A stretch of DNA of 64,000 bases from contig NZ_ONZF01000005.1 in the NCBI RefSeq assembly GCF_900302445.1, positions 124,001-188,000 of the forward strand, written 5' to 3'. A program made the position numbers and the translations under genes. The notes beneath the pieces were generated by a model, which saw only the letters and a program-made list of their open reading frames with translations, made no database searches and was not told the DNA's origin. Source of the stretch: Palleronia abyssalis. Its GTDB lineage: Bacteria > Pseudomonadota > Alphaproteobacteria > Rhodobacterales > Rhodobacteraceae. Below, piece after piece: positions 28,700 to 38,115 of the stretch (its first letter is position 1; every line of letters begins with the position of its first letter).

Positions 28700-31141
28700 T
28701 CAGAACGGCACACGCCAGCGCCGCGCGTCTTCTTGCGTAATCGCCAATCCGGCCCCTTCCATCAGGCGGGCGGCTTCGTCTTCCAGCAAGCGTTCCGTGC
28801 CTGCGCCCTCGACCGGGACACGCCCGGCTTCCAGGAACAAAGGAGCGGCGAGGGGTGTGGGACGGTCCGTTACGACATGGTCGATACGGCCGGCGGTGCG
28901 TGTCAGAAGCTCTTCGATCCTACCGAAATCGACTAGTCCCTTCAGTGCTTCCTCCCGAGTGATATCCAGAAGCAGGTGACCGGGATCATGCCGCCGTAGG
29001 GTGTCGTAGAGGATATCGGACGAGAAGGTTGCCTGCTTGCCCGACCTTCGCTGCCCCCGCGTCTGCCGGTCAATCAGCCCGGCAATGACAGCGGATTGCT
29101 TGAATGTGCGTTTCATGACGGCATTGGCGCCCAACCACGTTTCGAACGCGGTGCGCAGATCGTCTCCGTCGAACAGGGGGGCTGGATCCTCCAACCGGTC
29201 GAGGCCCCAGATCAGCGTCGCATAGTCGGTCGACACGAAGCCTAAAGGGTGCAAGCCGGCCGTTTCCATCTGGGCGGTCATCAGAAGACCGAGGGTCTGC
29301 ATGGCGTTCCGCCCCGCGAAACCGTAGACGCACGTGTACTCCCGGCCGAGGAACGGAAAACTCTCGACCAGTATACGGTCGGTTTCGGGCAGGCGGGACT
29401 TGTTTCGTTGCAGGTGCAACCAGTCCCGGGTCGCGTCGGGAAGCTCAGGCCAATCTTCCTGCCCGAACATCTGCAAGATACGGCGGCTGAGCTGCGTGGA
29501 GGTCGCGAATTTCGTCCCCATGAAGGTCGCGATCTTCGGCGGCTTTTCGGGGCGGCGGGTCACTTCGACCACCATCTCGCGCAAGTTCTCATAGCGCACG
29601 ATCTCGCCGCCGATCAAAAAGGTGTCACCGGGGGTCAGGGTCGCCGCGAACCCTTCCTCGACCTCGCCGAGCGGGGTGCCTCCACGCCGGTTCTTCAGCC
29701 GCACCTTCACCAGATCCGTGTCCATGATGGTCCCGACGTTCTGCCGGATCCGTTGGGTCCCACGGGGGTCGCGCAGGGACCAAAGGCCGTCTCGCTCGAT
29801 CAGCCTTTGCCACTGGTCATAAGCGCGCAAGGCGTAGCCGCCGGTGGCGACAAAATCGAGGCAGCGGTCGAAGGCCCCGCGGCTCAGGTCGGCATAGCCG
29901 CCGACCGTCTTCACTTCGGCGTACAATTCCTCGGCCCGGAACGGTCCAGAGGCGGCCCTGATTAGAATGTGTTGGCACAAGACGTCCCTGGGGCCGGGCC
30001 CGCGAGGATCGCCATCCAGGTCGCGTTCCTTCACTGCCTCGAGCGCGGCAACACATTCCACGACCTCGAATCGATTGGCCGGGACCAGAAGCGCCTTGGA
30101 AGGCGCATTATAGCGATGGTTGGCTCGGCCGATCCGCTGAACAAGACGCTTTACGTTCTTCGGCGCCCCCACCTGAATGACCAGATCGACATCGCCCCAG
30201 TCGATGCCCAGATCCAGCGATCCGGTACACACTATGGCGCGCAGGCTGCCGTTTACCATCGCCTCTTCGGTCTTGGCCCGCTGTTCACGCGACAACGAGC
30301 CATGGTGGATGCCGATGGGGAGAGCCTCATCATTCTGAAGCCATAGGTCGTGGAAGAACAGCTCTGCCTGCGCCCGCGTGTTGTGGAAGATCAAAGTGGT
30401 CTTGTGCCGCTTGACCTGATCCAGAACCGCGGGAATGGCATACCTTCCTCCGCCGCCGGCCCAGGGTGGTGCGATCCCGGTTTCCAACATGGCGATATCC
30501 GGGGCCGGTCCCGGGTCGGCATAGAGGATCTGGCACGGGTCGGGATGACGCGCCAGGAAACGGGCGATGGCTGAGGGATCCTCGACTGTTGCCGAAAGAC
30601 CGACGCGGCGAAGTTCCGGGACCAGAGCTTGCAGGCGTGACAGGCCGAGCATCAGTTGATCGCCCCGCTTGGATTCTGCCAGCGCATGAATTTCGTCCAC
30701 GATGACCCGCTTCAGGCCCGCGAAAATCCGCGGCGCATCTTCGTAGGACAACATCAGGGCCAAGCTTTCAGGGGTCGTCAAAAGAATATGGGGCGGATCT
30801 GCGCGCTGGCGCCGTTTTTGGGTGTAGGTGGTGTCGCCTGAACGATCCTCGATTCGGATCGGCAGCCCCATCTCGGTCACCGGGGCAGTCAGGTTGCGCC
30901 TGATGTCGGTGGCGAGCGCCTTCAGCGGCGAGACATAGAGAGTATGGAGCCCCTCATGCATGCCGTCCGCGAGTTCAGCCAGCGATGGCATAAACCCGGC
31001 GAGGGTCTTGCCGCCCCCGGTCGGCGCGATGAGGAGGAGGGCGTTGGCATCGGCCTGCTCCAGCATTTGCGCCTGGTGAGGATGAATGGACCAACCACGG
31101 GCGGCAAACCAGGCATCGAAGCTGGGGGGAAGGATGGTCAT
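28700..31141 (-). CDS. Ligase-associated DEXH-box helicase (Lhr-Core type)
   Basis: 813 residues, the length of the Lhr-Core/ligase-associated subgroup. Walker A IAPTGGGKTLAG (38-49), DEIH box at 149-152, SAT motif near 183, motif VI QRIGRANHRYN near 342, then the Lhr winged-helix and beta-barrel domains and a DUF4910-like C-terminal half. A 3'-5' DNA translocase or helicase in DNA repair is the family expectation. Its last 80 nt upstream of pdeM hold no promoter-like gap, so the two are cotranscribed. Confidence 0.9.
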   Translation of the reverse strand: MTILPPSFDAWFAARGWSIHPHQAQMLEQADANALLLIAPTGGGKTLAGFMPSLAELADGMHEGLHTLYVSPLKALATDIRRNLTAPVTEMGLPIRIEDRSGDTTYTQKRRQRADPPHILLTTPESLALMLSYEDAPRIFAGLKRVIVDEIHALAESKRGDQLMLGLSRLQALVPELRRVGLSATVEDPSAIARFLARHPDPCQILYADPGPAPDIAMLETGIAPPWAGGGGRYAIPAVLDQVKRHKTTLIFHNTRAQAELFFHDLWLQNDEALPIGIHHGSLSREQRAKTEEAMVNGSLRAIVCTGSLDLGIDWGDVDLVIQVGAPKNVKRLVQRIGRANHRYNAPSKALLVPANRFEVVECVAALEAVKERDLDGDPRGPGPRDVLCQHILIRAASGPFRAEELYAEVKTVGGYADLSRGAFDRCLDFVATGGYALRAYDQWQRLIERDGLWSLRDPRGTQRIRQNVGTIMDTDLVKVRLKNRRGGTPLGEVEEGFAATLTPGDTFLIGGEIVRYENLREMVVEVTRRPEKPPKIATFMGTKFATSTQLSRRILQMFGQEDWPELPDATRDWLHLQRNKSRLPETDRILVESFPFLGREYTCVYGFAGRNAMQTLGLLMTAQMETAGLHPLGFVSTDYATLIWGLDRLEDPAPLFDGDDLRTAFETWLGANAVMKRTFKQSAVIAGLIDRQTRGQRRSGKQATFSSDILYDTLRRHDPGHLLLDITREEALKGLVDFGRIEELLTRTAGRIDHVVTDRPTPLAAPLFLEAGRVPVEGAGTERLLEDEAARLMEGAGLAITQEDARRWRVPF

Positions 31142-31191
31142 GATGCGCCATGTAATGCGCCGATCCCCCGGATGCCATGCGTCCGTCCGAC

Positions 31192-32499
31192 CTAGTGTTC
31201 GACGTCACCTTCTTCGACGAACAAGTTCGCCCAAGCCCGGTCGATCAAGGCCGGCGTCATCTGGTTCGGAATCCCCTCGAACGCGCAAATAGAGATGATC
31301 TGGTCGATCAGGAACACGGGCTGATAGTTGGCATAGACGTTGTCGATTTCAGGGTATCTGACCTTCATCAGATGGACCAGCGAGGCTTCGTCCAGGGGCA
31401 TTCCCTTCTTCTTGGCAACCATCGCAAAGATCCTGAGGAAATCACGCTGGTTTGGCCCATCGATCTTGATCTTGTAAAAGATCCGACGCAGCGCAGCCTT
31501 GTCGAAGATCTTGTTCGGGTGGAAGTTGGTCGAGAAGATCACCAGCGTATCGAAAGGCACCTCGAACTTCTCGCCCGACTGAAGCGCCAAGATATCTTTC
31601 GACTCTTCAAGAGGCACGATCCAACGGTTGATAAGGGATTGGGGCGAATCCTCCTGCCGGCCGAGATCGTCAACGATGAATACGCCACCGGTAGATTTCA
31701 GTTGCAGCGGTGCCTGATAGGTTCGCGCGGTCGGGTTATAGACAAGGTCCAGCATTCCCAACCGAAGCTCGCCCCCCGTTATGACCGTGGGCCGGGTGCA
31801 AAGGACGTAGCGTGCGTCGTGTCGTTTCCGCAGGCGAAGGGCATTCGGATCGTCCGCCAGTTCCTCCACAGCCGTATGGACGATGGGGTCGTAGACGGTG
31901 ATGACCTGACCTGCGTATTCGATGGCCCGAGGCACATAGATCGTATCGCCCAAAGCATCTCGAATCCCGTTGGAGATCGACGATTTCCCGTTTCCGGGGG
32001 GGCCGTACATCAGTATGGATCGCCCCGAGCCGACCGCGGGGCCAAGCTGATCGAGCAGATCGTCGGGCAGGATGAGATGGCCCATGGCGCCGGTCAGCCG
32101 GTCGCGGGTCATCGAAATGTTGCGGATCGACTGGCGTTTGACCTGCGCGGCATACGTCGCCAAGGGGACCGGCATCGCGCCGAAGTACTCAGATTGCCCC
32201 AGGGCGTCCAACGCCCTTGCCTTCCCGGTGTCGGATAGCTTGAACTCCATCTCGTTCCCGGCGCCGGCGTGAAGCGTGCCGGTCGCCTCGAGCAGTTTCT
32301 GCTGACGTGCCTCGTCGATCAGGGCTTGCGCCACGGTCAGAGGCAAGGCGATCGCGCGGGAAATCTCGCTGACGGTGGCGGCATTCGTCCGGAAAACCGT
32401 CTTCAAGACGATATCCCGCATCATCACCCGTGGCAGGCCCACGTCTTCGACGGTCTTGGGGGCCGGCGGCTGCGTGGGTGGGCTGACGGGCATGTTCAT
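31192..32499 (-). CDS. AAA-family ATPase with N-terminal winged helix
   Basis: 435 residues. An N-terminal winged-helix-like region (about 25-90, ATVSEISRAIALPLTVAQAL) precedes a P-loop domain with Walker A MYGPPGNGKSS (166-174) and Walker B GGVFIVDD (271-278). A sensor-1-like block reads DTLVIFSTNFHP. I do not recognise a named protein. The ATPase resembles chaperone-type loaders with a Cys-poor basic middle. It sits close to the tad pilus locus and may serve pilus assembly or regulation, but this is inference. Confidence 0.75.
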   Translation of the reverse strand: MNMPVSPPTQPPAPKTVEDVGLPRVMMRDIVLKTVFRTNAATVSEISRAIALPLTVAQALIDEARQQKLLEATGTLHAGAGNEMEFKLSDTGKARALDALGQSEYFGAMPVPLATYAAQVKRQSIRNISMTRDRLTGAMGHLILPDDLLDQLGPAVGSGRSILMYGPPGNGKSSISNGIRDALGDTIYVPRAIEYAGQVITVYDPIVHTAVEELADDPNALRLRKRHDARYVLCTRPTVITGGELRLGMLDLVYNPTARTYQAPLQLKSTGGVFIVDDLGRQEDSPQSLINRWIVPLEESKDILALQSGEKFEVPFDTLVIFSTNFHPNKIFDKAALRRIFYKIKIDGPNQRDFLRIFAMVAKKKGMPLDEASLVHLMKVRYPEIDNVYANYQPVFLIDQIISICAFEGIPNQMTPALIDRAWANLFVEEGDVEH

Positions 32500-32631
32500 G
32501 AGGCATTATCCCTTGCTTGATAGCGTGTCCGCGGCGCCGCGGTGCGTCCGCCGGACGGGCGTGCGTTGCGCTTTCCCTTCGTGGCCGGCGGAACGGGCGA
32601 TACTAAGGCGAAAAGGTGAAGGAAGACGGGA
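32500..32631. other. Divergent promoter region
   Basis: 132 nt between the minus-strand ATPase and the plus-strand membrane protein. No clear -35/-10 pair was identified by eye. GGAAGACGGGA before 32632 is the ribosome site of the membrane protein. Confidence 0.5.
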
Positions 32632-34233
32632 ATGACCCCCAGATTGTTCGCGATCCCGACGGTCTTTGCGTTCGCGGTAATCCTAGGTGTGACCGCGCTG
32701 AACCTGTCGACCGCGGCCATCTACGGCACCCAGTTCGAGGGGGACGTGATCCATTTGATGGACATCGTCCTTCGCATGGCGGTCGGTGAATTGCCGCATC
32801 TTGATTTCATGACCCCCATAGGCATCCTGGCCTTTGCCCCCATCTCGATTTTCGTCGCGACGGGGGTCGAGCCCGGTCATTCGGTCTTCTTGGGGCAGGC
32901 GGTCGTCGCAGTTGCGCTGACCCCCTTGGTCGTTTGGGTTGCTGTGAGCCGGTTCGATGGCTGGCTTCGGCTGATCTATGTCGCTGTGGTTCTGGTCTTT
33001 GCCCTGGGCTTGGTACAGGGGACGGCAAGCCCCCAGGTCTCTTTGTCAATGCATTATAACAGATGGGGCTGGGCGCTGGCCTTCGTTGCATTGCCCTGCG
33101 CAATGCTCCCATCGAGAAGACACCACGGACTTGCGGACGCCCTCGCGATCGCGTTGCCCCTTGCCGCATTGATCCTGTTGAAGGCGACTTTCGCGATCGC
33201 GTTGATCCCAGGGATTGTCGCGCTTTTGCTGGGCCGACGGCAGTATAAATGCTTGGCCCTGGGACTGGGGATCGGGACGTTCGCTCTTGCGGGCTTCACG
33301 CTTTGGTCCGGTCTGGAGTACTGGTTTGCCTATAGCGACGATCTATTGGCAACCGCCGGATCGGCCTCCCGGGCGTACCCTGGCCTGCCAATCGACAAGA
33401 TGATCGTCGCGCCGGATCATCTGGTGGGTCATGCAGCGATACTGGCTTCAATCATTTTGCTCCGCCGGATCGGCGACAGGGTCCTGGGGCTGGGTCTACT
33501 GCTGCTGGTTCCAGGATTCGTCTATATAACATGGCAAAATTTCGAGAATGACCCTGTATGGACCGCAATCGCCGGTATTGTGCTTCTTGCCAGCAGTGGC
33601 CAGTCGGCCAGGCCCAACCAGGGGCTGGTGATCGCTGCCGTCGTGCTTCTGGGCGTTTCAGCCCCTTCGGTGGTGAATATTGCGTATTCCCCGATCCGCA
33701 ATGCCAGCGCAGACCCCGCCGAGTACACCGAGCTGATCCCCGGACATCACGACCTGTTGACCCTCGAGTTCAGGGCCCGGCGGATGGACCTTCGGGTCTA
33801 TGGCACCGAACAGGGGAGCGCGGATTTCAGCTTTGCAGATATTGGCGCCGATCTGCAGGGGGGTGCCGAGGCACGGTGTACGCTGGAGCTTGGGTTGGCC
33901 CGGTGGCTCGGCCTTGCCGCAGAGGAACTGGAAACGACAGGGTTCGGCCAAAAGCGTGTGCTCGTCGCGGATCTGATCGGTCCGCTATGGCTGTTCAGCA
34001 CTGATTTTCCGAGGTTGGCGGGCTCTGCCCCATGGGTCTATGGCGGCGCGCCGGGGCTCGATATGGCAGAAATGCTGCTTGTGCCGACCTGTCCCACGTC
34101 CCGTGCGACACAGACGATGATGCTCGAATTCCTCGCGAACGCGGGATACGCTCTTGAACGATTGCATGAAACAGACCGCTACGCCCTGTACGACCTTCGC
34201 CCGGATCAGCCTATTGCGGCGAACGTGAAATAG
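32632..34233 (+). CDS. Polytopic membrane protein, unknown (GT-C-like topology)
   Basis: 533 residues with about 9-10 predicted membrane helices in the first 370 residues and a soluble C-terminal domain (about 375-533). An FEGDVIHLMDIVLRMAVGELP segment between helix 1 and 2, acidic and near the membrane, recalls the catalytic loop of GT-C glycosyltransferases such as the PMT/ArnT families, but I cannot assign a substrate. No sugar-nucleotide motif is present. Its last 28 nt overlap the end of the minus-strand prepilin peptidase gene. Confidence 0.7.
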   Translation: MTPRLFAIPTVFAFAVILGVTALNLSTAAIYGTQFEGDVIHLMDIVLRMAVGELPHLDFMTPIGILAFAPISIFVATGVEPGHSVFLGQAVVAVALTPLVVWVAVSRFDGWLRLIYVAVVLVFALGLVQGTASPQVSLSMHYNRWGWALAFVALPCAMLPSRRHHGLADALAIALPLAALILLKATFAIALIPGIVALLLGRRQYKCLALGLGIGTFALAGFTLWSGLEYWFAYSDDLLATAGSASRAYPGLPIDKMIVAPDHLVGHAAILASIILLRRIGDRVLGLGLLLLVPGFVYITWQNFENDPVWTAIAGIVLLASSGQSARPNQGLVIAAVVLLGVSAPSVVNIAYSPIRNASADPAEYTELIPGHHDLLTLEFRARRMDLRVYGTEQGSADFSFADIGADLQGGAEARCTLELGLARWLGLAAEELETTGFGQKRVLVADLIGPLWLFSTDFPRLAGSAPWVYGGAPGLDMAEMLLVPTCPTSRATQTMMLEFLANAGYALERLHETDRYALYDLRPDQPIAANVK

Positions 34234-34703
34234 AGGCTGAGCGTCGGCCCCAGTGCCAACCCCATGGGGAACTTCGGATTTGTCCAGCTTTCCCAGTGGG
34301 GCAATGCGTTGCGCACTCCGGGGATTGCCCGCAGCACACGGTGCGCGATGAACGTGACCAGAAGGATCACGGCCAGAAGATAGATCACCGCAACGGCATC
34401 CTGTGGCATGATAAACGGGGTGGCCGCCGCGATGAATTTCGCGTCACCGGCCCCCAGAATGCCGCCCGCATTCAGTGCGAAACCGATCGCCAAGGCGATT
34501 ATGCCGAACAGGAGATGCCAGGCAAATGTCGACACCGGGAACGCGAAGGCGCCAGAGGCGAGAAAGACGGCGATCAAACCGATGACCGCATTATTTCTGA
34601 TCTTCATCGAGCGTATATCCGACAGTGCCACCCAGATGCAGAAGGGCAGGGTGAGCACCAGGAACGTCACGGCGGCCCCTTGGGGCAGGGTCAGGTCGAA
34701 CAT
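34206..34703 (-). CDS. cpaA: Prepilin peptidase CpaA/TadV
   Basis: 165-residue inner-membrane aspartyl protease that cleaves the leader of Flp prepilins. The two catalytic Asp are visible in LSDIRSMKIRN (about 27-36) and GAGDAKF (about 83-89), with about six helices. It is the last gene of the tad operon: its ATG overlaps the preceding TGA (ATGA). It overlaps the convergent membrane-protein gene by 28 nt. Confidence 0.92.
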   Translation of the reverse strand: MFDLTLPQGAAVTFLVLTLPFCIWVALSDIRSMKIRNNAVIGLIAVFLASGAFAFPVSTFAWHLLFGIIALAIGFALNAGGILGAGDAKFIAAATPFIMPQDAVAVIYLLAVILLVTFIAHRVLRAIPGVRNALPHWESWTNPKFPMGLALGPTLSLYFTFAAIG

Positions 34704-35563
34704 CAGTTCCGGACGTTGGACGACAGCGCCTCAAGCGCAGTATGAGCTACGTCGAAATGTTGCGGGTGCGTTTCGATCGCCTCGCGCAGAAGCCCCTCAC
34801 CGACGGCGACGTCGCCCTGCTTGATGGCGGCTAGGGCCAGCGTGTGCAGAAGCTGGGCGCGCTCGGTCTGAGTCGTCTGCACTGCAGGCAATGTATAGTT
34901 ACGCTGGGCCCCACGCGCGAGCGCGATGTTGTTCTTTGCGGTAAAGAGGTCGGGTTCATAGGAAAGTGACTGGGCGAACAGACGCTCGGCCTCGGCATAG
35001 GAACCCCGGCTCAACTTGGAGAAACCCCAATTGTTGAGCACGCCCGCAGGCGCATTCGTAAGACCGACCGCGGTTTCATAGAAGCTGTCCGCCTTGGCCC
35101 AATCGCCATGGCTGTCAGCAATCATCGCTTCGAGTCGATAGCGTTTGTAAGGCCGAAAATTAGGCGGTAGTTGGTTGACCTGTCGTTCGGCCTCGGCCCA
35201 CTCGCCGCTGCGGATCAGGGCATCGGCCAGGGAAAGCGTGTCTTCCTCGGTGGCCTCCTTGTGGTTGGTCACCTTCATCCAAACGGGGATGGCTTGGCTA
35301 GGCTGCTTGGCTCGGACCAGTGCCTTGGCTAGGTTGCGCTGCAGGTCGATGCGCCCGGGGTCTTGGCCGGTCGCCCTGCGGAAATAACTAACCGCCTCGT
35401 TGGGGTCCGCCGATGACAGCATGAGGTCGTTGAGGTTCGACTCGTCGACCACGTTCAGGTCTTTCAGAGCACGGTCCACCTCGGCAGAGCCGGAGCGTCC
35501 GCCACAGCCCGACACCATGACCATTGCGCCCAAACAGAGCGTTGCGAGAATCCTGTGGCGCAT
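34703..35563 (-). CDS. TPR lipoprotein of the tad locus (TadD-like)
   Basis: 286 residues with an N-terminal lipobox MVSGC and repeated TPR units from about residue 60 (for example PNEAVSYFRRATGQDPGRID). Acts as a pilotin-like outer-membrane lipoprotein in Tad secretion in characterised systems. Stop overlaps the cpaA start, so translation is coupled. The gap before it (35564-35604) is 41 nt. Confidence 0.85.
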   Translation of the reverse strand: MRHRILATLCLGAMVMVSGCGGRSGSAEVDRALKDLNVVDESNLNDLMLSSADPNEAVSYFRRATGQDPGRIDLQRNLAKALVRAKQPSQAIPVWMKVTNHKEATEEDTLSLADALIRSGEWAEAERQVNQLPPNFRPYKRYRLEAMIADSHGDWAKADSFYETAVGLTNAPAGVLNNWGFSKLSRGSYAEAERLFAQSLSYEPDLFTAKNNIALARGAQRNYTLPAVQTTQTERAQLLHTLALAAIKQGDVAVGEGLLREAIETHPQHFDVAHTALEALSSNVRN

Positions 35564-35604
35564 TTTGACTGCGTCCTTGTCTGCCCGATCCCGGCTTGCG
35601 CTTC

Positions 35605-36153
35605 TCAGGTCGCGGACAGCAGCCTGTAGTTGCCGTTACCGCGACGAACGAGTGCGAAGCTCATGTTCTCCTGGGGAGTGTAGACGGAATTGTCGGCCAG
35701 AGATAGCGCCCGGGTCAGATTGGCGCGGATATCGTCACTTTGGCCACTATCGGCAGCAAAAGCTGCCCGGAAGAACAGGCTGGCTTCGGCGACCCGCCCC
35801 GTTTCCATCAGCACGACGCCCAGATTGTTCAGCGCCGGGACGAAGCTATCGTCCTTTTCAATGGCTTCGCGGAACCGATCCTCCGCCTGCCCAAGCCGCC
35901 CAAGTTTCAGATCCGTCGCCCCCAGGGCCGAAAGAACATCTGCCGTCATTCCGATCTCGGCCGCTTTGCGCAGATAGGCCTTCCGCGCGAGCTCATATTC
36001 TCCGGCTTCCATAAGCCGGTGGCCCACGACTAGTCCGTCGACGATGTCGGCATTTCGATCCACGCCCGGGGGGACGGCGCTAATTGGCCGATCCGGAAGC
36101 GCGCCGGTGCAAGAGGATAGCAGCAGCACAAGGATCGAAACACAGATGCGCAA
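35605..36153 (-). CDS. Second TPR lipoprotein of the tad locus
   Basis: 182 residues. Lipobox LLLSSC at the N-terminus, then TPR repeats (VLSALGATDLKLGRLGQAEDRFREAI region, about 70-140). Smaller than the neighbouring TadD-like protein and probably its paralogue. It begins 6 nt after tadC, on the same strand. Likely role is secretin or pilus assembly support; not proven. Confidence 0.8.
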   Translation of the reverse strand: MRICVSILVLLLSSCTGALPDRPISAVPPGVDRNADIVDGLVVGHRLMEAGEYELARKAYLRKAAEIGMTADVLSALGATDLKLGRLGQAEDRFREAIEKDDSFVPALNNLGVVLMETGRVAEASLFFRAAFAADSGQSDDIRANLTRALSLADNSVYTPQENMSFALVRRGNGNYRLLSAT

Positions 36154-36159
36154 TTCGGA

Positions 36160-37140
36160 TTACTGTCCCATTTTTCCCAGAGTTTCGGCGATGTGGTAGA
36201 CGGATGGCCCCAAAAGGATGATCAAAAGCGGCGGCACCGTCAGCATCATTGTCGCCAGGGTCATCTTCGTCGGCAGTGTATTCGCTTTTTCTTCCGCGCG
36301 CATGACCCGCTTATCGCGCATCTCCTCGGCATAGACCCGCAAGGCTTCCGCAATCGAGGTACCGAAGGCGGCGGACTGGATCAACACGGTTACGAAGTTC
36401 GAAACGTCCGACACGCCGGAACGTTCGGACATGTCCCTGAGCACTTGCGGTTTGTCCTTCCCGGCCTTGATCTCCTGGCTGACCATTTCGAACTCGTCAG
36501 CAAGCGCTGGGAAGCCCGCCCGGATCTCTTTCGACACCCGGGCGATGGCGTGGTCCATCGACTGACCGGCTTCCACGCAGACCAACATCATGTCGAGAGA
36601 GTCGGGAAACCCGTTGACGATCTGCTCCTGACGTTCCTGCAATCGTTTCGTGACCCAGTATTTCGGAAGGCCATAGCCGATAGCCCCGGGGACGACGGTG
36701 TAGAGCATCATGTTGGTCGTCGAAACTTCGCCGCTTGAACTGCTGGCGATCGCGTAGATCAACCCGAATGCCAGGAAAAGCAGGGCCAAGGCAAACTGCG
36801 CGAAGTGGAACAGGCGCACGGCGTTCGCCCCGCGATACCCAGCGCGGACCAGCTTCAGCTTTACGGCTGAATACTCCTCGGCGTTCTGAGGCTCGAGGAA
36901 GGTCGAGTATTTTTCCAGTTTCTCGTGTCGCCCGTTGTCCAGCCTGAGGGACTGGCCGTCCGCAGTCTCGGCACGGCGCACTTCTCGCGCCATCTTCTGG
37001 AACTTTTCCATCGGATCGGGGCGGCGTTTCAGCAAGACCAGCAGAGCGATGGCCACAAGCCCAATCCCGATCGCCCCAGCGACAAGCAGCGGTCCGAGGG
37101 GGCCAAATAGCTGGACGATAAGGTCGGTTAACGCGGACAT
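36160..37140 (-). CDS. tadC: Tad inner-membrane platform protein TadC
   Basis: 326 residues, GspF/T2SSF fold. Membrane helices near 8-35, 115-160 and the C-terminus (about 300-322). The cytoplasmic central region has DMMLVCVEAGQSMDHAIARV, the F-domain signature. Works with TadB as the pilus base for TadA. Starts 3 nt after tadB. Confidence 0.92.
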   Translation of the reverse strand: MSALTDLIVQLFGPLGPLLVAGAIGIGLVAIALLVLLKRRPDPMEKFQKMAREVRRAETADGQSLRLDNGRHEKLEKYSTFLEPQNAEEYSAVKLKLVRAGYRGANAVRLFHFAQFALALLFLAFGLIYAIASSSSGEVSTTNMMLYTVVPGAIGYGLPKYWVTKRLQERQEQIVNGFPDSLDMMLVCVEAGQSMDHAIARVSKEIRAGFPALADEFEMVSQEIKAGKDKPQVLRDMSERSGVSDVSNFVTVLIQSAAFGTSIAEALRVYAEEMRDKRVMRAEEKANTLPTKMTLATMMLTVPPLLIILLGPSVYHIAETLGKMGQ

Positions 37141-37143
37141 GGG

Positions 37144-38112
37144 TCAGACCTTAATATTCACGAGGGCCTTCATCACGAAGATGTTGGCGATAAGGAAACC
37201 GGCCACTACGACACAGGCAGGAATGAAATAGACCGTCTCCTTCACCTCGTCGAAATATGTCGGCTGGATGACATTGATCATGATGAGCGCGCCGATGGGA
37301 AAGATCGACAGGAACATGCCGGACCATTTGGCCTCGGCAGTGATGGCCTTGACCCTGCGAAACAGTTTGAACCGCGCGCGGATTACCTTGGCGAGGCCAT
37401 GCAGAACCTCTGCGAGATTGCCGCCCGATTGCTGTTGAATGGTCACGGCCACGGCGAGAAAGCGCAAATCCTGCATATCGAGCCGTTCGGCCATGGATTT
37501 CAGAGCCTCGCCGACATCGCGGCCATACGCGCTCTCGTCCGCGATCACACCCATTTCCGAACCCAAGGGATCGGGCACTTCCTTGGCGACGGCGTTCAAC
37601 GCCGAAGAGAACGGATGCCCGACACGCAGGCTGCGCACCATCAGTTCGACGGCATCCGGCAGTTGTTCTTCAATGAGGGCCATTCGCTTCTTGGCCTTCT
37701 GGTTGACCCAGACAAACACCCCTCCGAAACCTATGGCGATCGCGCAAACGATGCGCACCGGCGTCTGGGCGCCGGTTCCCAGCGTCAGACCGGTATAGGC
37801 CAACAGGGAAAAGGCGATCATCACGCCTATAAGCTGCGCGGGCGTGAAGGCGATATTGGCCTTCTGAGCCTTGGCCGAAAGCAAAGAATAGAGCGGCAGC
37901 TTCCGGCCCTGCATGTGCTGCGTCATTTCCTTGCGAAGCTGCTGCAGGACTTGTTCGCGACCTTGCCCCTTGTCCAGCATCTCCAGCCGGCGATTTACCC
38001 GGGAATTCAAGGAAATCGACTTGCCGAAGACGGTCAGGTAAACCCCTTCGACCAGAAGCAGGACGGCCGCGAAGATGACGCCGTAGACGATCAGTTCCGT
38101 CGGGATCTGCAT
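37144..38112 (-). CDS. tadB: Tad inner-membrane platform protein TadB
   Basis: 322 residues, GspF fold as in TadC. Membrane helices at about 7-25, 95-135 and 265-318. The F-domain reads LPDAVELMVRSLRVGHPFSSALNAVAKE. Separated by 3 nt from cpaF and from tadC, indicating one operon. TadB/TadC heterodimers form the Tad platform. Confidence 0.92.
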   Translation of the reverse strand: MQIPTELIVYGVIFAAVLLLVEGVYLTVFGKSISLNSRVNRRLEMLDKGQGREQVLQQLRKEMTQHMQGRKLPLYSLLSAKAQKANIAFTPAQLIGVMIAFSLLAYTGLTLGTGAQTPVRIVCAIAIGFGGVFVWVNQKAKKRMALIEEQLPDAVELMVRSLRVGHPFSSALNAVAKEVPDPLGSEMGVIADESAYGRDVGEALKSMAERLDMQDLRFLAVAVTIQQQSGGNLAEVLHGLAKVIRARFKLFRRVKAITAEAKWSGMFLSIFPIGALIMINVIQPTYFDEVKETVYFIPACVVVAGFLIANIFVMKALVNIKV

Positions 38113-38115
38113 TGC

